A stretch of 64,000 nucleotides of DNA, taken from positions 62,001 to 126,000 of the forward strand of contig NZ_CAMYLS010000013.1 of assembly GCF_947259345.1 (NCBI RefSeq), in the 5' to 3' direction. Each line of letters begins with the position of its first letter. Position 1 is the first letter of the stretch. This DNA comes from an uncultured Maricaulis sp. (GTDB lineage: Bacteria > Pseudomonadota > Alphaproteobacteria > Caulobacterales > Maricaulaceae). Below, one piece after another: positions 35,377 through 43,587 of the stretch. The notes below the pieces were generated by a model that had not been told where the DNA came from, ran no database searches, and was given only the letters and a program-made list of their open reading frames with translations. Position numbers and translations under genes: made by a program.

Positions 35377-36018
35377 ATGATGACCCATGTCCTGATCGCG
35401 CTCGCGGCCGTCGGCGGCTATCTTTTCGGTTCCATTCCCTTCGGACTGGTGCTGACGCGCATGGCCGGGCTCGGCGATATTCGAGCCATCGGATCGGGCA
35501 ATATCGGCGCCACCAATGTCCTGCGCACCGGCCGCAAGGATCTCGCCGCTCTCACCCTCATTCTCGACGCCGGCAAGGCCGGTATTGCAGCTGCTGTTTT
35601 CGGTCTCGCCTTCGGGACGACGGAAGGCCTGGTCGCGGGCGGTTTTGCCTTTGCCGGACATTGCTTCCCGGTCTGGCTCGGATTCAAGGGTGGCAAGGGT
35701 GTCGCGACCTTTGTCGGCACCATGCTGGTCGTCTTCTGGCCGGTCGGCCTTACCGTGATCGGGACCTGGCTGATCATGGCCGCCATCTTCCGGATTTCCT
35801 CGCTTGCGGCGCTGGCCGCGGCGCTCGCCGCGCCCTTCGCTGCCTTCGCCTGGGGACGGCCGGATGTCGCCGTCATGGCCGGTATTCTCACCGCACTGAT
35901 CTACTGGCTGCACCGCGCCAATATCCAGCGCCTGCTGAAGGGCGAGGAGCCGCGTATTGGCGGCAAGAAAGGCAAGGCTGACGCCGCCACCGACAATCCG
36001 GACACGCCCGAGACATGA
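35377..36018 (+). CDS. plsY: Acyl-phosphate glycerol-3-phosphate acyltransferase
   Basis: This 213-aa inner-membrane enzyme makes lysophosphatidic acid from acyl-phosphate. It shows the PlsY motifs GSIPFGLVLTRMAGLGDIRAIGSGNIGATNVLRTG, GHCFPVWLGFKGGKGVATFVGT and a C-terminal helix pair, with about five TM helices. The tail is Lys-rich (GGKKGKADAATDN). The start ATGATG at 35377 follows the pyrX stop by 8 nt, and the stop overlaps dprA. Confidence 0.93.
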   Translation: MMTHVLIALAAVGGYLFGSIPFGLVLTRMAGLGDIRAIGSGNIGATNVLRTGRKDLAALTLILDAGKAGIAAAVFGLAFGTTEGLVAGGFAFAGHCFPVWLGFKGGKGVATFVGTMLVVFWPVGLTVIGTWLIMAAIFRISSLAALAAALAAPFAAFAWGRPDVAVMAGILTALIYWLHRANIQRLLKGEEPRIGGKKGKADAATDNPDTPET

Positions 36019-37178
36019 CGGATGCGGGGCCCGGCCACACCGAAAGGGTGATGTGGCTGCGCCTCGCGCGCACAAGAGGTCTGGGCGCCATCGGCTTTGG
36101 CCGCGCCATTGCGCGCTATGGCAATGCCGAGGCCGCGCTGGAGGACCTGCCACGCCGGGCACGTGAAGCCGGTCGGCGGTCGCTGGACATCCCGTCTGTC
36201 GACCGGATCGAGGGCGAGCTCGCCCAGATCGAGCGGGCCGGCGCGCGCCTGATTACCGGTCTGGATGACGAATTCCCGCCCCTGCTGGCCGCCATACCCG
36301 CTCCGCCGCCCGCCATTATTGTTCGCGGCGACACGACCCTGCTCACCCGGCCCGCCTGCGCCATGGTCGGCGCGCGCAATGCCTCTGCCGTCGGCTTGCG
36401 CTTTGCCCGGGAACTGGCCAGCGGGCTGGGGCGCGAGGGCGTTGTTGTCGTGTCCGGCCTGGCGCGCGGCATCGACGGCGCCGCCCATGCCGGCGCTATC
36501 GAGCGCGGCACAATCGCCGTGCTCGCAGGCGGGATCGACCACATCTATCCACCAGACCATGCCGAGCTCCATCACCGCATTGGCGAGACCGGTCTGCTGG
36601 TGTCTGAAATGCCCCTTGGGCGGACACCGACGGCCCGCGACTTTCCACGCCGCAACCGGCTCATCTCCGGCCTCGCCCTGGGCAGCCTTGTCGTGGAAGC
36701 CGCGCTACGCTCGGGCTCCCTGATCACCGCACGCTATGCCGGTGAACAGGGCCGCGAAGTGATGGCCGTACCCGGCTCCCCGCTTGACCCGCGGGCCCGC
36801 GGGTCCAACCAGCTCTTGCGAGATGGCGCCCATCTCATTGAAAGCGTGGAAGACGTTCTGGCCATCCTCGCAGCCGCGCGCCCACCGATGGCAGCCCGGC
36901 AAGCGCTGGAAGAAGGCTCGGCACCGAGCGAGCTCGACCTGTTTGCGGGCGAGGACGACGATGATAGCCCGGAACCCGTGGCGGACGCGTTCCGGCAAAA
37001 ATCACCGCTGGACCAAATCAGAGGCTTGCTCTCCCCGGCGCCGGTATCGGGTGACGAGCTCGCGCGGGCAGCGAAGCTTCCCGTCGGCACCGTGCAGGCA
37101 CTCCTGATGGAAATGGAAATGAGTGGCGAAATCGCCAGCCTGCCGGGCGGTCTGGTTCAGCGCCGACGCCAAAGCTGA
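36015..37178 (+). CDS. dprA: DNA-processing protein DprA
   Basis: This 387-aa protein loads RecA on incoming single-stranded DNA in natural transformation. Domain order: N-terminal SAM-like helices (1-70), the Rossmann-fold core (about 95-290) with CAMVGARNASAVGLRFARELA, VVVSGLARGIDGAAHAGAIE, TIAVLAGGIDHIYPPDH, FPRRNRLISGLALGSLVVEA and GREVMAVPGSPLDPRARGSNQLL, then a C-terminal winged helix (PVSGDELARAAKLPVGTVQALLMEME). It starts as ATGA over the plsY stop and overlaps a small convergent gene by 22 nt. topA, a frequent neighbour, is not here. Confidence 0.93.
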   Translation: MTDAGPGHTERVMWLRLARTRGLGAIGFGRAIARYGNAEAALEDLPRRAREAGRRSLDIPSVDRIEGELAQIERAGARLITGLDDEFPPLLAAIPAPPPAIIVRGDTTLLTRPACAMVGARNASAVGLRFARELASGLGREGVVVVSGLARGIDGAAHAGAIERGTIAVLAGGIDHIYPPDHAELHHRIGETGLLVSEMPLGRTPTARDFPRRNRLISGLALGSLVVEAALRSGSLITARYAGEQGREVMAVPGSPLDPRARGSNQLLRDGAHLIESVEDVLAILAAARPPMAARQALEEGSAPSELDLFAGEDDDDSPEPVADAFRQKSPLDQIRGLLSPAPVSGDELARAAKLPVGTVQALLMEMEMSGEIASLPGGLVQRRRQS

Positions 37179-37378
37179 TTAAGGCGGACAGCTTCCATTT
37201 CGACATAATTGGCGGCGAGCTCGATCAAGCAGGCGCTTTGACCATAGCCGTGGTGGAACGCGTCTTCGGACAAGCGGCGCAGCTTGCTGGCCAGGTGATC
37301 GGCTGTACCATCCAAGGGCTGCACTCCCGGCAAGGGATTCCCGAACAGGTCATGGCCAGGCTTTATCCGGCGCGCCAT
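37157..37378 (-). CDS. Small conserved-looking hypothetical protein
   Basis: This 73-aa basic soluble protein starts MARRIKPGHDLFGNPLPGV, continues ADHLASKLRRLSEDAFHHGYG and ends VEMEAVRLNQLWRRR. ATG 37378 has a near-ideal ribosome site (GGAGGG, 5 nt before the start), the main support for it being real. The 3' end overlaps dprA in the opposite direction by 22 nt. Function unknown. Confidence 0.65.
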   Translation of the reverse strand: MARRIKPGHDLFGNPLPGVQPLDGTADHLASKLRRLSEDAFHHGYGQSACLIELAANYVEMEAVRLNQLWRRR

Positions 37379-37449
37379 TTCACCCTCCAACGTCAAGCCG
37401 ACGGTAGAACAGGCAATCCCCAAATACAACCTTGAGTATAAACTCGACT

Positions 37450-37926
37450 TTACTCGCCCAAATCCGACAGTAGTCGGTCGCGCGCCTCCTGCACCTGGCG
37501 GGCGAGCGCGGGTGAGCCCTCACCTGTATCCGGATGTACTTTCTTCATGAGTCGACGGTGCGCCGCACGAATGGTGTTCGCATCGGCATTCTCATCCACA
37601 CCGAGAATTTCGCGGGCCTCGGCCAGGCTCATGCCGCTCCGTGTCGGTGCCCCGCCGCGTCCTGCCTGATCACCACGATTGGAACCAGCCCGCTGGGCGC
37701 CGCCAGGGCGCAGCGCCTCCCCCAACATGCCGAGCCCGAATACACCGAGCGGCCCACCAAGAATGACCGCGCCCCGAAGACTGATCACGACACCGGCCAG
37801 CAAAGCTCCGCCGCCCAAAAGAATGCGCACCATTTTCGCGGCACGGGCCGTCTTTTGCCGCGCAAACCACCACGCCGCTCCCAAAAGGGCCAGCAGGGCA
37901 ATCGAACCGAGCGCAAACGGGGCCAT
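37450..37926 (-). CDS. DnaJ-domain membrane protein (TIM14-like)
   Basis: This 158-aa protein has an N-terminal TM helix (FALGSIALLALLGAAWWFA), a second hydrophobic stretch (ILLGGGALLAGVVISLRGAVILGG), a glycine/arginine linker and a C-terminal J domain (MSLAEAREILGVDENADANTIRAAHRRLMKKVHPDTGEGS) with the HPD tripeptide. It should recruit DnaK at the inner membrane. The start overlaps the mipZ stop as TGATG, so it is the distal gene of a mipZ operon. Confidence 0.85.
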   Translation of the reverse strand: MAPFALGSIALLALLGAAWWFARQKTARAAKMVRILLGGGALLAGVVISLRGAVILGGPLGVFGLGMLGEALRPGGAQRAGSNRGDQAGRGGAPTRSGMSLAEAREILGVDENADANTIRAAHRRLMKKVHPDTGEGSPALARQVQEARDRLLSDLGE

Positions 37927-38813
37927 CAGAAAGGAATGGTTTCGCCCTGAAGACCGGGCAGTTTGAGGATGATCAGCAAATCGCGCAATTCCTGCCGGGC
38001 AGCGACATGGCTCATGGTGAAGGTCACAGTCGAGCCGCTTTCAGTGAGGTCAAGCAGAGTCAGCCCGACCGGAAAGAGTTCGCGATAAATAACGCGCTCG
38101 GCAAAGCCCGGGGCCAGACGGAAACCGATCCGCTGGGACAGCATTTTCAGCCCTTCACCGACGCGGCGCTTGTTGCGGGCATCCAGCATGGAGATGCGAT
38201 TGCGCATGACGACCCAGTCGATCGAGCGCTTCTCCAGCTGGGCCTTGCGCTTGCGGCACTCCCACAGCATTTCCGAATAAACGCTCGGCTTGCCGACCTC
38301 GAAACTCTCCGGATCAATCTCTGCGAGCAGGTCGAAATCCACAAAGCTGTCATTGACCGGGGTGATCACCGTGTCGGCGCTGGAGTGCGCCAGGCGGGAA
38401 TAGAGCGTATCGGCGCCAGGGGCGTCGATGACGATGAAGTCGCAGCTGGTTTTCAGGCGCGAGAGCGCCTCGGAGAAGCGCTCGGTCTCCTCCTCCTCGA
38501 CCAGATCGAGATCGCGGTGCGCGCTCGGCGCGAGCACTTCCTCGGTCGGCCGCGGCAAAGACAGGCCATGTCGCTCGCACCAGCGCTGGCGATTGGCGAG
38601 ATAGCGCCCGAAGCTGCGCTGGCGCAGATCAAGGTCAATCGCGCCGACGGATTTGCCCATGCGCAGAAGCGCGACCGCAAGATGCATGGCCACCGTCGAT
38701 TTGCCGGCGCCACCCTTCTCATTGCCGACCACGATGATGTGCGCCGCACGGACACCCTCGCGGATGCGCCCAAGCGGTCTGGCAGGCAAACGGAAACCGG
38801 TCTGATTTGTCAT
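37926..38813 (-). CDS. mipZ: Division-plane positioning ATPase MipZ
   Basis: This 295-aa ParA/MinD-type ATPase forms a gradient from the ParB-bound poles and blocks FtsZ assembly away from mid-cell. Motifs: deviant Walker A IIVVGNEKGGAGKSTVAMHLA, Walker A' VGAIDLDLRQRSFGRYLANR, Walker B FIVIDAPGADT and the MipZ-specific DWVVMRNRISMLDARNKRRVGEGL. Length and motifs match Caulobacter MipZ closely. The start is ATG 38813, with a GGGGCAAG stretch upstream. Its presence supports an alphaproteobacterial host without Min. Confidence 0.95.
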   Translation of the reverse strand: MTNQTGFRLPARPLGRIREGVRAAHIIVVGNEKGGAGKSTVAMHLAVALLRMGKSVGAIDLDLRQRSFGRYLANRQRWCERHGLSLPRPTEEVLAPSAHRDLDLVEEEETERFSEALSRLKTSCDFIVIDAPGADTLYSRLAHSSADTVITPVNDSFVDFDLLAEIDPESFEVGKPSVYSEMLWECRKRKAQLEKRSIDWVVMRNRISMLDARNKRRVGEGLKMLSQRIGFRLAPGFAERVIYRELFPVGLTLLDLTESGSTVTFTMSHVAARQELRDLLIILKLPGLQGETIPF

Positions 38814-38873
38814 CTTGCCCCAAATCTAGACCACGCTTGTGGCGCGCAAAATCCCCGCGCGCAGGCCATGATG

Positions 38874-39494
38874 CTATTGCCCCGTAGTCGAGGCCATATC
38901 CGCCATGCGCCGCCCGGAGAAGTCAACCACCGCACAGTAGGCACCGCTCGCCTGCAATCGCTGGCAGATCGCCCTCGCCTCGCCCGCCGTATCGAACGGA
39001 CCCGCTTTCAGTCGCAGGAATTGGCCCTGGCCGACAATCTCTGCTTCGCTGAGACGTGCATTCAGCGAGCCGAGAATATCCGGGTGCAGGGCCTGCAATT
39101 CTGTCCAGCCGCGCCGAGCAGTCTCGACGCGCCGGTAGGAGGCCAGGTGGACAGCATGGTGCAGGCTGGGCGCATCGATCATGTCCGCTGGCGGTGGCAA
39201 TTCGGCCCCCACCTCGTTCCCCGAAAGGGGAAGGTCCGGCGTTTCGCCCGGCGCGTTAAGAGCCATGATCGCATTCGCGAGCGCCTGCAATTCCGGCTGG
39301 ACCCGTTCCAGCGCATCCGGGTCAAAGCGCGCCAAGTGTGCCAATTCCCGTGACATGGCATCGGCGAGCTGGGCATTGCGAGTCGGCGCGGCCGCAACCT
39401 CCGGCTCATCCGACATCGACGAGCGAGCCGGGTCTGCAGTAGAGGCGCAGCCCGCGAGGGCCAGAGCAGCGAGAAAAACTGTCAGTCGTTTCAT
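38874..39494 (-). CDS. SPOR-like lipoprotein
   Basis: This 206-aa lipoprotein starts with MKRLTVFLAALALAGC, where LAGC is the lipobox. A helical, acidic middle part follows, and a C-terminal SPOR-like domain (about 120-200): HAVHLASYRRVETARRGWTELQALHPDI, FLRLKAGPFDTAGEARAICQRLQASGAYCAVVDF. SPOR domains bind denuded septal peptidoglycan, so a link to cell division fits the mipZ neighbourhood. ATG 39494 is chosen for the signal peptide; a longer frame upstream would run antisense to panC. Confidence 0.8.
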   Translation of the reverse strand: MKRLTVFLAALALAGCASTADPARSSMSDEPEVAAAPTRNAQLADAMSRELAHLARFDPDALERVQPELQALANAIMALNAPGETPDLPLSGNEVGAELPPPADMIDAPSLHHAVHLASYRRVETARRGWTELQALHPDILGSLNARLSEAEIVGQGQFLRLKAGPFDTAGEARAICQRLQASGAYCAVVDFSGRRMADMASTTGQ

Positions 39495-39578
39495 GTCATT
39501 ACCGTAGCCGGAATCGGATCGCTTGCCTGTATCATCGCTTATGATTATCCCCAAGCGACCCGTTTTGTGGACCCCTTC

Positions 39579-40445
39579 ATGATCACGCAGCAAATTCCCC
39601 ATGCCACCACAGTATCCGCCCTGCGCGCACGCGTGCGCAGTTGGCGTGATGATCGCCTCACCGTGGGCTTGGTCCCCACGATGGGCGCGCTGCATGACGG
39701 TCATTTGTCGCTGGTCCGCCTGGCCCGGGCCCAGTGTGACCGCGTTGTGACCAGCATTTTCGTCAATCCCAAGCAGTTTGCGCCGGGTGAGGACCTCGAT
39801 GCCTATCCCCGCACCCTCATGGAAGACGCGGAAAAACTGACTGATGCCAAGTGTGACCTGATCTACCTGCCCACGCCCGACATCATGTATCCGACCGGCT
39901 TTTCCGCCACAGTCGCCCTCAAAGGACCAGCCTTGGGCCTGGAAAGCGATATTCGACCGCATTTCTTCGACGGTGTTGCCACCGTCGTGGCCAAGCTTTT
40001 CAATCAGGTCCGTCCGGACATGGCCTTCTTCGGCGAGAAGGATTATCAGCAATTGCTGGTGATCCGGCAATTGGTGAAGGATCTGGACTTCCCGATCGAG
40101 ATCCTGGCCGGCGCCACCGGCCGCGACAAGGACGGTCTCGCCCTGTCCTCACGCAATGCCTATCTCAACGCCGATGAACGGGCCCGGGCCGGGCAACTCA
40201 ATGTCATCCTCAAGGACCTCGCGACATCCCTACAAGGCGGAACGGATCGCAAGACCGCCGAGGCCACGGCGATCAAAGCCTGCCAGAACGCGTTCGACAG
40301 CGTCGACTATATCGAGGCGCGTTGCGCCAACACGCTGGCCGTACTGGGCGATGGGCCGATCGCCGCACCAACGCGCGTGCTCGCCGCGGTCAGGCTGGGT
40401 TCAACACGCCTGATCGATAACATGGCGGCCAATCCACCTTCGTGA
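39579..40445 (+). CDS. panC: Pantothenate synthetase
   Basis: This 288-aa enzyme joins pantoate and beta-alanine with ATP. Motifs: VGLVPTMGALHDGHLSLVRLA (HIGH-like), SIFVNPKQFAPGEDLDAYPR, YLPTPDIMYPTGF, FFDGVATVVAKLFNQVRPDMAFFGEKDYQQL and KDGLALSSRNAYL. ATG 39579 fits the family start; GTG 39567 in frame is possible. It runs divergently from the SPOR-like lipoprotein gene. Confidence 0.95.
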   Translation: MITQQIPHATTVSALRARVRSWRDDRLTVGLVPTMGALHDGHLSLVRLARAQCDRVVTSIFVNPKQFAPGEDLDAYPRTLMEDAEKLTDAKCDLIYLPTPDIMYPTGFSATVALKGPALGLESDIRPHFFDGVATVVAKLFNQVRPDMAFFGEKDYQQLLVIRQLVKDLDFPIEILAGATGRDKDGLALSSRNAYLNADERARAGQLNVILKDLATSLQGGTDRKTAEATAIKACQNAFDSVDYIEARCANTLAVLGDGPIAAPTRVLAAVRLGSTRLIDNMAANPPS

Positions 40446-40494
40446 TGCCGGAATCCCGGCTAAGCTGCGCCAGAGATTCGTCCGGGAGACCTGC

Positions 40495-41268
40495 ATGTTT
40501 GTTCGAAGCCTCGCTGCCCTCGCCCTGTGGATCAGCTTGCCGGTTGCGGCCTGCGCGCAGGCGCCGGACATCATTCGCCCGGAAGTCGTCGCGACCTATC
40601 CGCACGACACCAACGCCTTTACCCAGGGCCTGTTCATTCATGATGGACAGCTTTTCGAAAGCACCGGACAGGTCGGGCAATCCAGCCTGCGGCGGGTGGC
40701 TCTGGAGACCGGCCGTGTCGAGCAGAGCGTCGCCATTGCTCCACCGATTTTCGGCGAAGGCTCGGCCCGTATCGGCGATGAAATCTTCATGCTCAGCTGG
40801 GTCTCGGAACGCGGTTTCGTCTTCGATGCGGAGACGTTTGAGCAGGTCGACAGCTTCACCTATCCCGGCGAGGGTTGGGGCCTGACCTATGATGGCAATC
40901 ATCTCATCCTGTCTGACGGCACCCCGGAGCTGCGCTTCCTCGACCCGGAAACGATGACGCTGTCGCATTCCATCAATGTCACGCTCAATGGGCGCGCGGT
41001 GCGACGCCTGAACGAGCTGGAATGGGTCGACGGCATGATCTGGGCGAATATCTGGGAGACGCGGTCCATTGTCCGGATTGATCCAGAGACAGGTATTGTT
41101 GATGCCATGATCGATCTCAGCGCCCTTGTCCCACCATCCGTGGCCGGGCGCCGGGACGCGGTTGCCAACGGGATTGCCTGGAATGCGGCGACGGGACAGA
41201 TCTACGTGACCGGGAAGCTCTGGCCGATTCTGTATGAGATTCGCCTGCCGGACAGCGACCCAGATTAA
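40495..41268 (+). CDS. Glutaminyl-peptide cyclotransferase, beta-propeller type, exported
   Basis: This 257-aa protein has a signal peptide (MFVRSLAALALWISLPVAACAQA) and the plant/bacterial-type glutamine cyclotransferase propeller: YPHDTNAFTQGLFIHDGQLFESTGQVGQSSLR, GEGWGLTYDGNHLILSDGTPELRFLDPETM, LNELEWVDGMIWANIW and ANGIAWNAATGQIYVTGKLWP. These enzymes form N-terminal pyroglutamate on secreted proteins. GGGAG lies 6 nt before ATG 40495. It ends 14 nt before the next start. Confidence 0.9.
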   Translation: MFVRSLAALALWISLPVAACAQAPDIIRPEVVATYPHDTNAFTQGLFIHDGQLFESTGQVGQSSLRRVALETGRVEQSVAIAPPIFGEGSARIGDEIFMLSWVSERGFVFDAETFEQVDSFTYPGEGWGLTYDGNHLILSDGTPELRFLDPETMTLSHSINVTLNGRAVRRLNELEWVDGMIWANIWETRSIVRIDPETGIVDAMIDLSALVPPSVAGRRDAVANGIAWNAATGQIYVTGKLWPILYEIRLPDSDPD

Positions 41269-41282
41269 GGCGCTCGACCTGC

Positions 41283-41711
41283 ATGGAAATCCTGTACGCC
41301 AGAATTTCAGCCAATCGTCCCTTATATTGGCTTGCGCTTGGGCTGACAGCCTTGCTCGTTGTCTATATGGGCGTCTGGCTCAATGCCGTCATAATTGTGC
41401 TCGCCACTGACCGGCCAAGCGGATTTTTCGGCATCAATTTGCGCGAAGTCCTGCGCCACACGACGCGGTTGGACCTGGCGTTATTCTTCGGCGTAGCCAC
41501 CACTTTCTTCGCAACCCTCATCCTGCTCGGTTGGCGGCGCGCCGCGAGCGCTGTAACGCTCGGTGCAGGCATTTTGCTGCACTTGGCGCTGTGGTTCCGG
41601 CTGACCATGAACCCGATCTATGATGCGTCCGTTGGAATGCTCGTCATCGCCTTTGAGGTCATCATTCTGTTGATGATCCTGCGGCTCCGCCAGATCGCGG
41701 CGTCGCACTAG
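41283..41711 (+). CDS. Hypothetical four-TM membrane protein (related to 42254-42721)
   Basis: This 142-aa protein has about four TM helices: LYWLALGLTALLVVYMGVWL, LALFFGVATTFFATLILLG, AVTLGAGILLHLALWFRL and SVGMLVIAFEVIILLMILRL. The last two helices share spacing and residues (LLHL/LIHL, then N, then AxE) with the protein at 42254. Family not recognised. The ribosome site before ATG 41283 is weak. Confidence 0.65.
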   Translation: MEILYARISANRPLYWLALGLTALLVVYMGVWLNAVIIVLATDRPSGFFGINLREVLRHTTRLDLALFFGVATTFFATLILLGWRRAASAVTLGAGILLHLALWFRLTMNPIYDASVGMLVIAFEVIILLMILRLRQIAASH

Positions 41712-41720
41712 CGCTTTCCT

Positions 41721-42158
41721 TCACCAGGCACCCAACTCCAGCAGTTTGGCCCGCAGCTCGCCGGGCAGCTCCTCCCCGCCCTCGCCGCTCCCGCCCAGAT
41801 CGCGCGGGGCGTCCTCCGGCTTGAGATAGCGCCAGCCCTGGAAAGGACGGCGCGGCGCAGCCGATGTGCGGATGATGTCCGGTGACATGATGATGGCACA
41901 ACGCTTGATACCGTCACCGCCGGTCACCGGTTCCAGAGCGATGATTTCGGACCGGCACTGGATCGCGCCCGACATGACCCAATACAGGGATCCGCCGGCT
42001 TCGACCTCATCCTTGCGGGTCGGGAACATGCGCGTGACATGCATCGCCACTTCCGGCTCGCCCGCCGCCCGGCGCGCTGCCATTTCGCGGTCGCGATGGG
42101 CTTCGAGCTCCTCAACCGAGGAAACGCCGACACAGAGTTTGACGATGTGAACAACCAT
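41721..42158 (-). CDS. DUF1489 family protein
   Basis: This 145-aa soluble protein matches the alphaproteobacterial DUF1489 family as I remember it: HIVKLCVGVSSVEELEAHR near the start, HVTRMFPTRKDEV, GSLYWVMSGAIQCR, and the C-terminal RPFQGWRYLKPEDAPRDL. Function unknown. It lies convergent to one and divergent from the other of two related membrane protein genes. Confidence 0.85.
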   Translation of the reverse strand: MVVHIVKLCVGVSSVEELEAHRDREMAARRAAGEPEVAMHVTRMFPTRKDEVEAGGSLYWVMSGAIQCRSEIIALEPVTGGDGIKRCAIIMSPDIIRTSAAPRRPFQGWRYLKPEDAPRDLGGSGEGGEELPGELRAKLLELGAW

Positions 42159-42253
42159 GGTTCGGAGTTAGGCCGACTCAGGCCGGGGGTCAAAGCGCCA
42201 GCGGCGTTCCGGTTTGTCTGGACACGCCCGGCAGCGCTCCGTAAAGGAGTTGC

Positions 42254-42721
42254 ATGGTGCCATCAAATCGATCTTTGCAGACCTATGCACGCCCCGCCTT
42301 TGCGGTCATTTGCATACTCCTGCTGATCGCGCCGCTCTTCTTCATCAGCCAGATCATGCTGGATGTGCTGGGACGACCGGAGCTGAGCGCCTTTGGTGTC
42401 GAAGGCCAGAACATCCTAACACACACGCCACTCTTCTCGCTGGTCGCACCCTATCTGCGTGTGCCCCTCATCGCTCTGACGCTGATCCTGCTCCTGCGTC
42501 GCTCGGACTGGACGGCCATCACCTTCCTGCTCGCAACGCTGATCCACCTGACAAGCTGGATCATCATTCTCGGCAACGCCTATTTCACGCTTCCGACCGG
42601 CTATCTCACCCTCGCTCTGGAAGCGGTCGGAATCTATCTGCTCGTCCGATATCCGGAACTGCGCGGGCCGCGCGCCGAAGCGGCGGCCCGGGACAAAGTG
42701 CGCGCGGTCAGCGGGCGCTGA
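42254..42721 (+). CDS. Hypothetical four-TM membrane protein (related to 41283-41711)
   Basis: This 155-aa protein has four TM helices: FAVICILLLIAPLFFISQIML, LRVPLIALTLILLL, ITFLLATLIHLTSWIII and GYLTLALEAVGIYLLVR. ATG 42254 has a good AAGGAG. Helices 3-4 resemble those of the protein at 41283, suggesting old duplication. Its 3' end overlaps the convergent exported protein gene by 14 nt. Confidence 0.68.
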   Translation: MVPSNRSLQTYARPAFAVICILLLIAPLFFISQIMLDVLGRPELSAFGVEGQNILTHTPLFSLVAPYLRVPLIALTLILLLRRSDWTAITFLLATLIHLTSWIIILGNAYFTLPTGYLTLALEAVGIYLLVRYPELRGPRAEAAARDKVRAVSGR

Positions 42722-43457
42722 CAGCCTCGCCCAGAAACTCAATTTCGCTGAAAGCGAGTTCGAAACTCTGGTCGAAGGCTTGAAACGCGGCCGACCCGGA
42801 AATGGTCTGACTGAGACGGGTAAGCACTGGCGCCGGCACGCCGTCAACGCGCTGATAGGCCTGGATCATCTCGAAGGCCTGTAACCGAACCGCGAAATGC
42901 GGCTTGAAACTCTCCGGTGCCCAGAGCCTCAGCTCGCGCACTTCCGCTGGCGTCCCGCCGATCGTCAAACGACCACGCAAATGCCCGGCGACATCCATGT
43001 CATCATCGCCGAGATCAGGCTCGAACTCGAAGACCCAGCCGGAGCCGGTTTCCTCCTGCAGACGCAGGCTGTCCGGCGCGATATCCGCTTCGGCAAATGA
43101 GAAGAAGAGCCCGTTGGACACGTCGTCATCCGCCGCATCATCCTCATCATTCCCGTCCTCGGAAAAGCCCTGCCACAAGCCCGCCTGCATATCACTCAGC
43201 TCCACTTCGGGCGGCGAGACAAGTTGCCAGCGTTCTCCCTCGGCAAGACTGCCGTCAAAACGGCCGACCAGTTCACCATCGGCGTTGGTGACGCGGAGCG
43301 TGAAACGCCAATCTTCCTCGCGGGCGGCAAGCTCGCTATTGGCAAAGGCCTCGGCAAGGACGGGATGGAGCGTCTCCTGGGCATGCGCCGGCGCAAGCGC
43401 CAGACCGGCTGTGAGACAGACGGCGCTGGTGGCCGCTCGGACAGATGGAAATTTCAT
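42708..43457 (-). CDS. Hypothetical exported protein
   Basis: This 249-aa protein has a signal peptide (MKFPSVRAATSAVCLTAGLALAPAHAQ). The body is beta-rich with an acidic low-complexity patch (DGNDEDDAADDD, about 104-115). Segments such as WRFTLRVTNADGELVGRFD and MDVAGHLRGRLTIGGTPAEVRELRLW look like a periplasmic beta-sandwich. No family assigned. Start ATG 43457 is set by the signal peptide. Confidence 0.68.
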   Translation of the reverse strand: MKFPSVRAATSAVCLTAGLALAPAHAQETLHPVLAEAFANSELAAREEDWRFTLRVTNADGELVGRFDGSLAEGERWQLVSPPEVELSDMQAGLWQGFSEDGNDEDDAADDDVSNGLFFSFAEADIAPDSLRLQEETGSGWVFEFEPDLGDDDMDVAGHLRGRLTIGGTPAEVRELRLWAPESFKPHFAVRLQAFEMIQAYQRVDGVPAPVLTRLSQTISGSAAFQAFDQSFELAFSEIEFLGEAVSAR

Positions 43458-43522
43458 GATGTGTTCCAGACAGGTTGGATGTTTCAACAATCAACCCCCA
43501 CTGAGATCTCTGCCACAAATAC

Positions 43523-43551
43523 AAAAGCGAGGGGACCGGAAATCCCCTCGC
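43523..43551 (-). terminator. Intrinsic terminator of the JmjC/cupin-like gene
   Basis: GCGAGGGGA (43527-43535) and TCCCCTCGC (43543-43551) form a 9-bp perfect stem with a 7-nt loop. On the minus strand it is followed by TTTTGTATTTG. It lies 36 nt below the stop at 43588. Confidence 0.85.
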
Positions 43552-43587
43552 CTTACAACATTGTCATATCGACCAAGCCCGTTCGCT

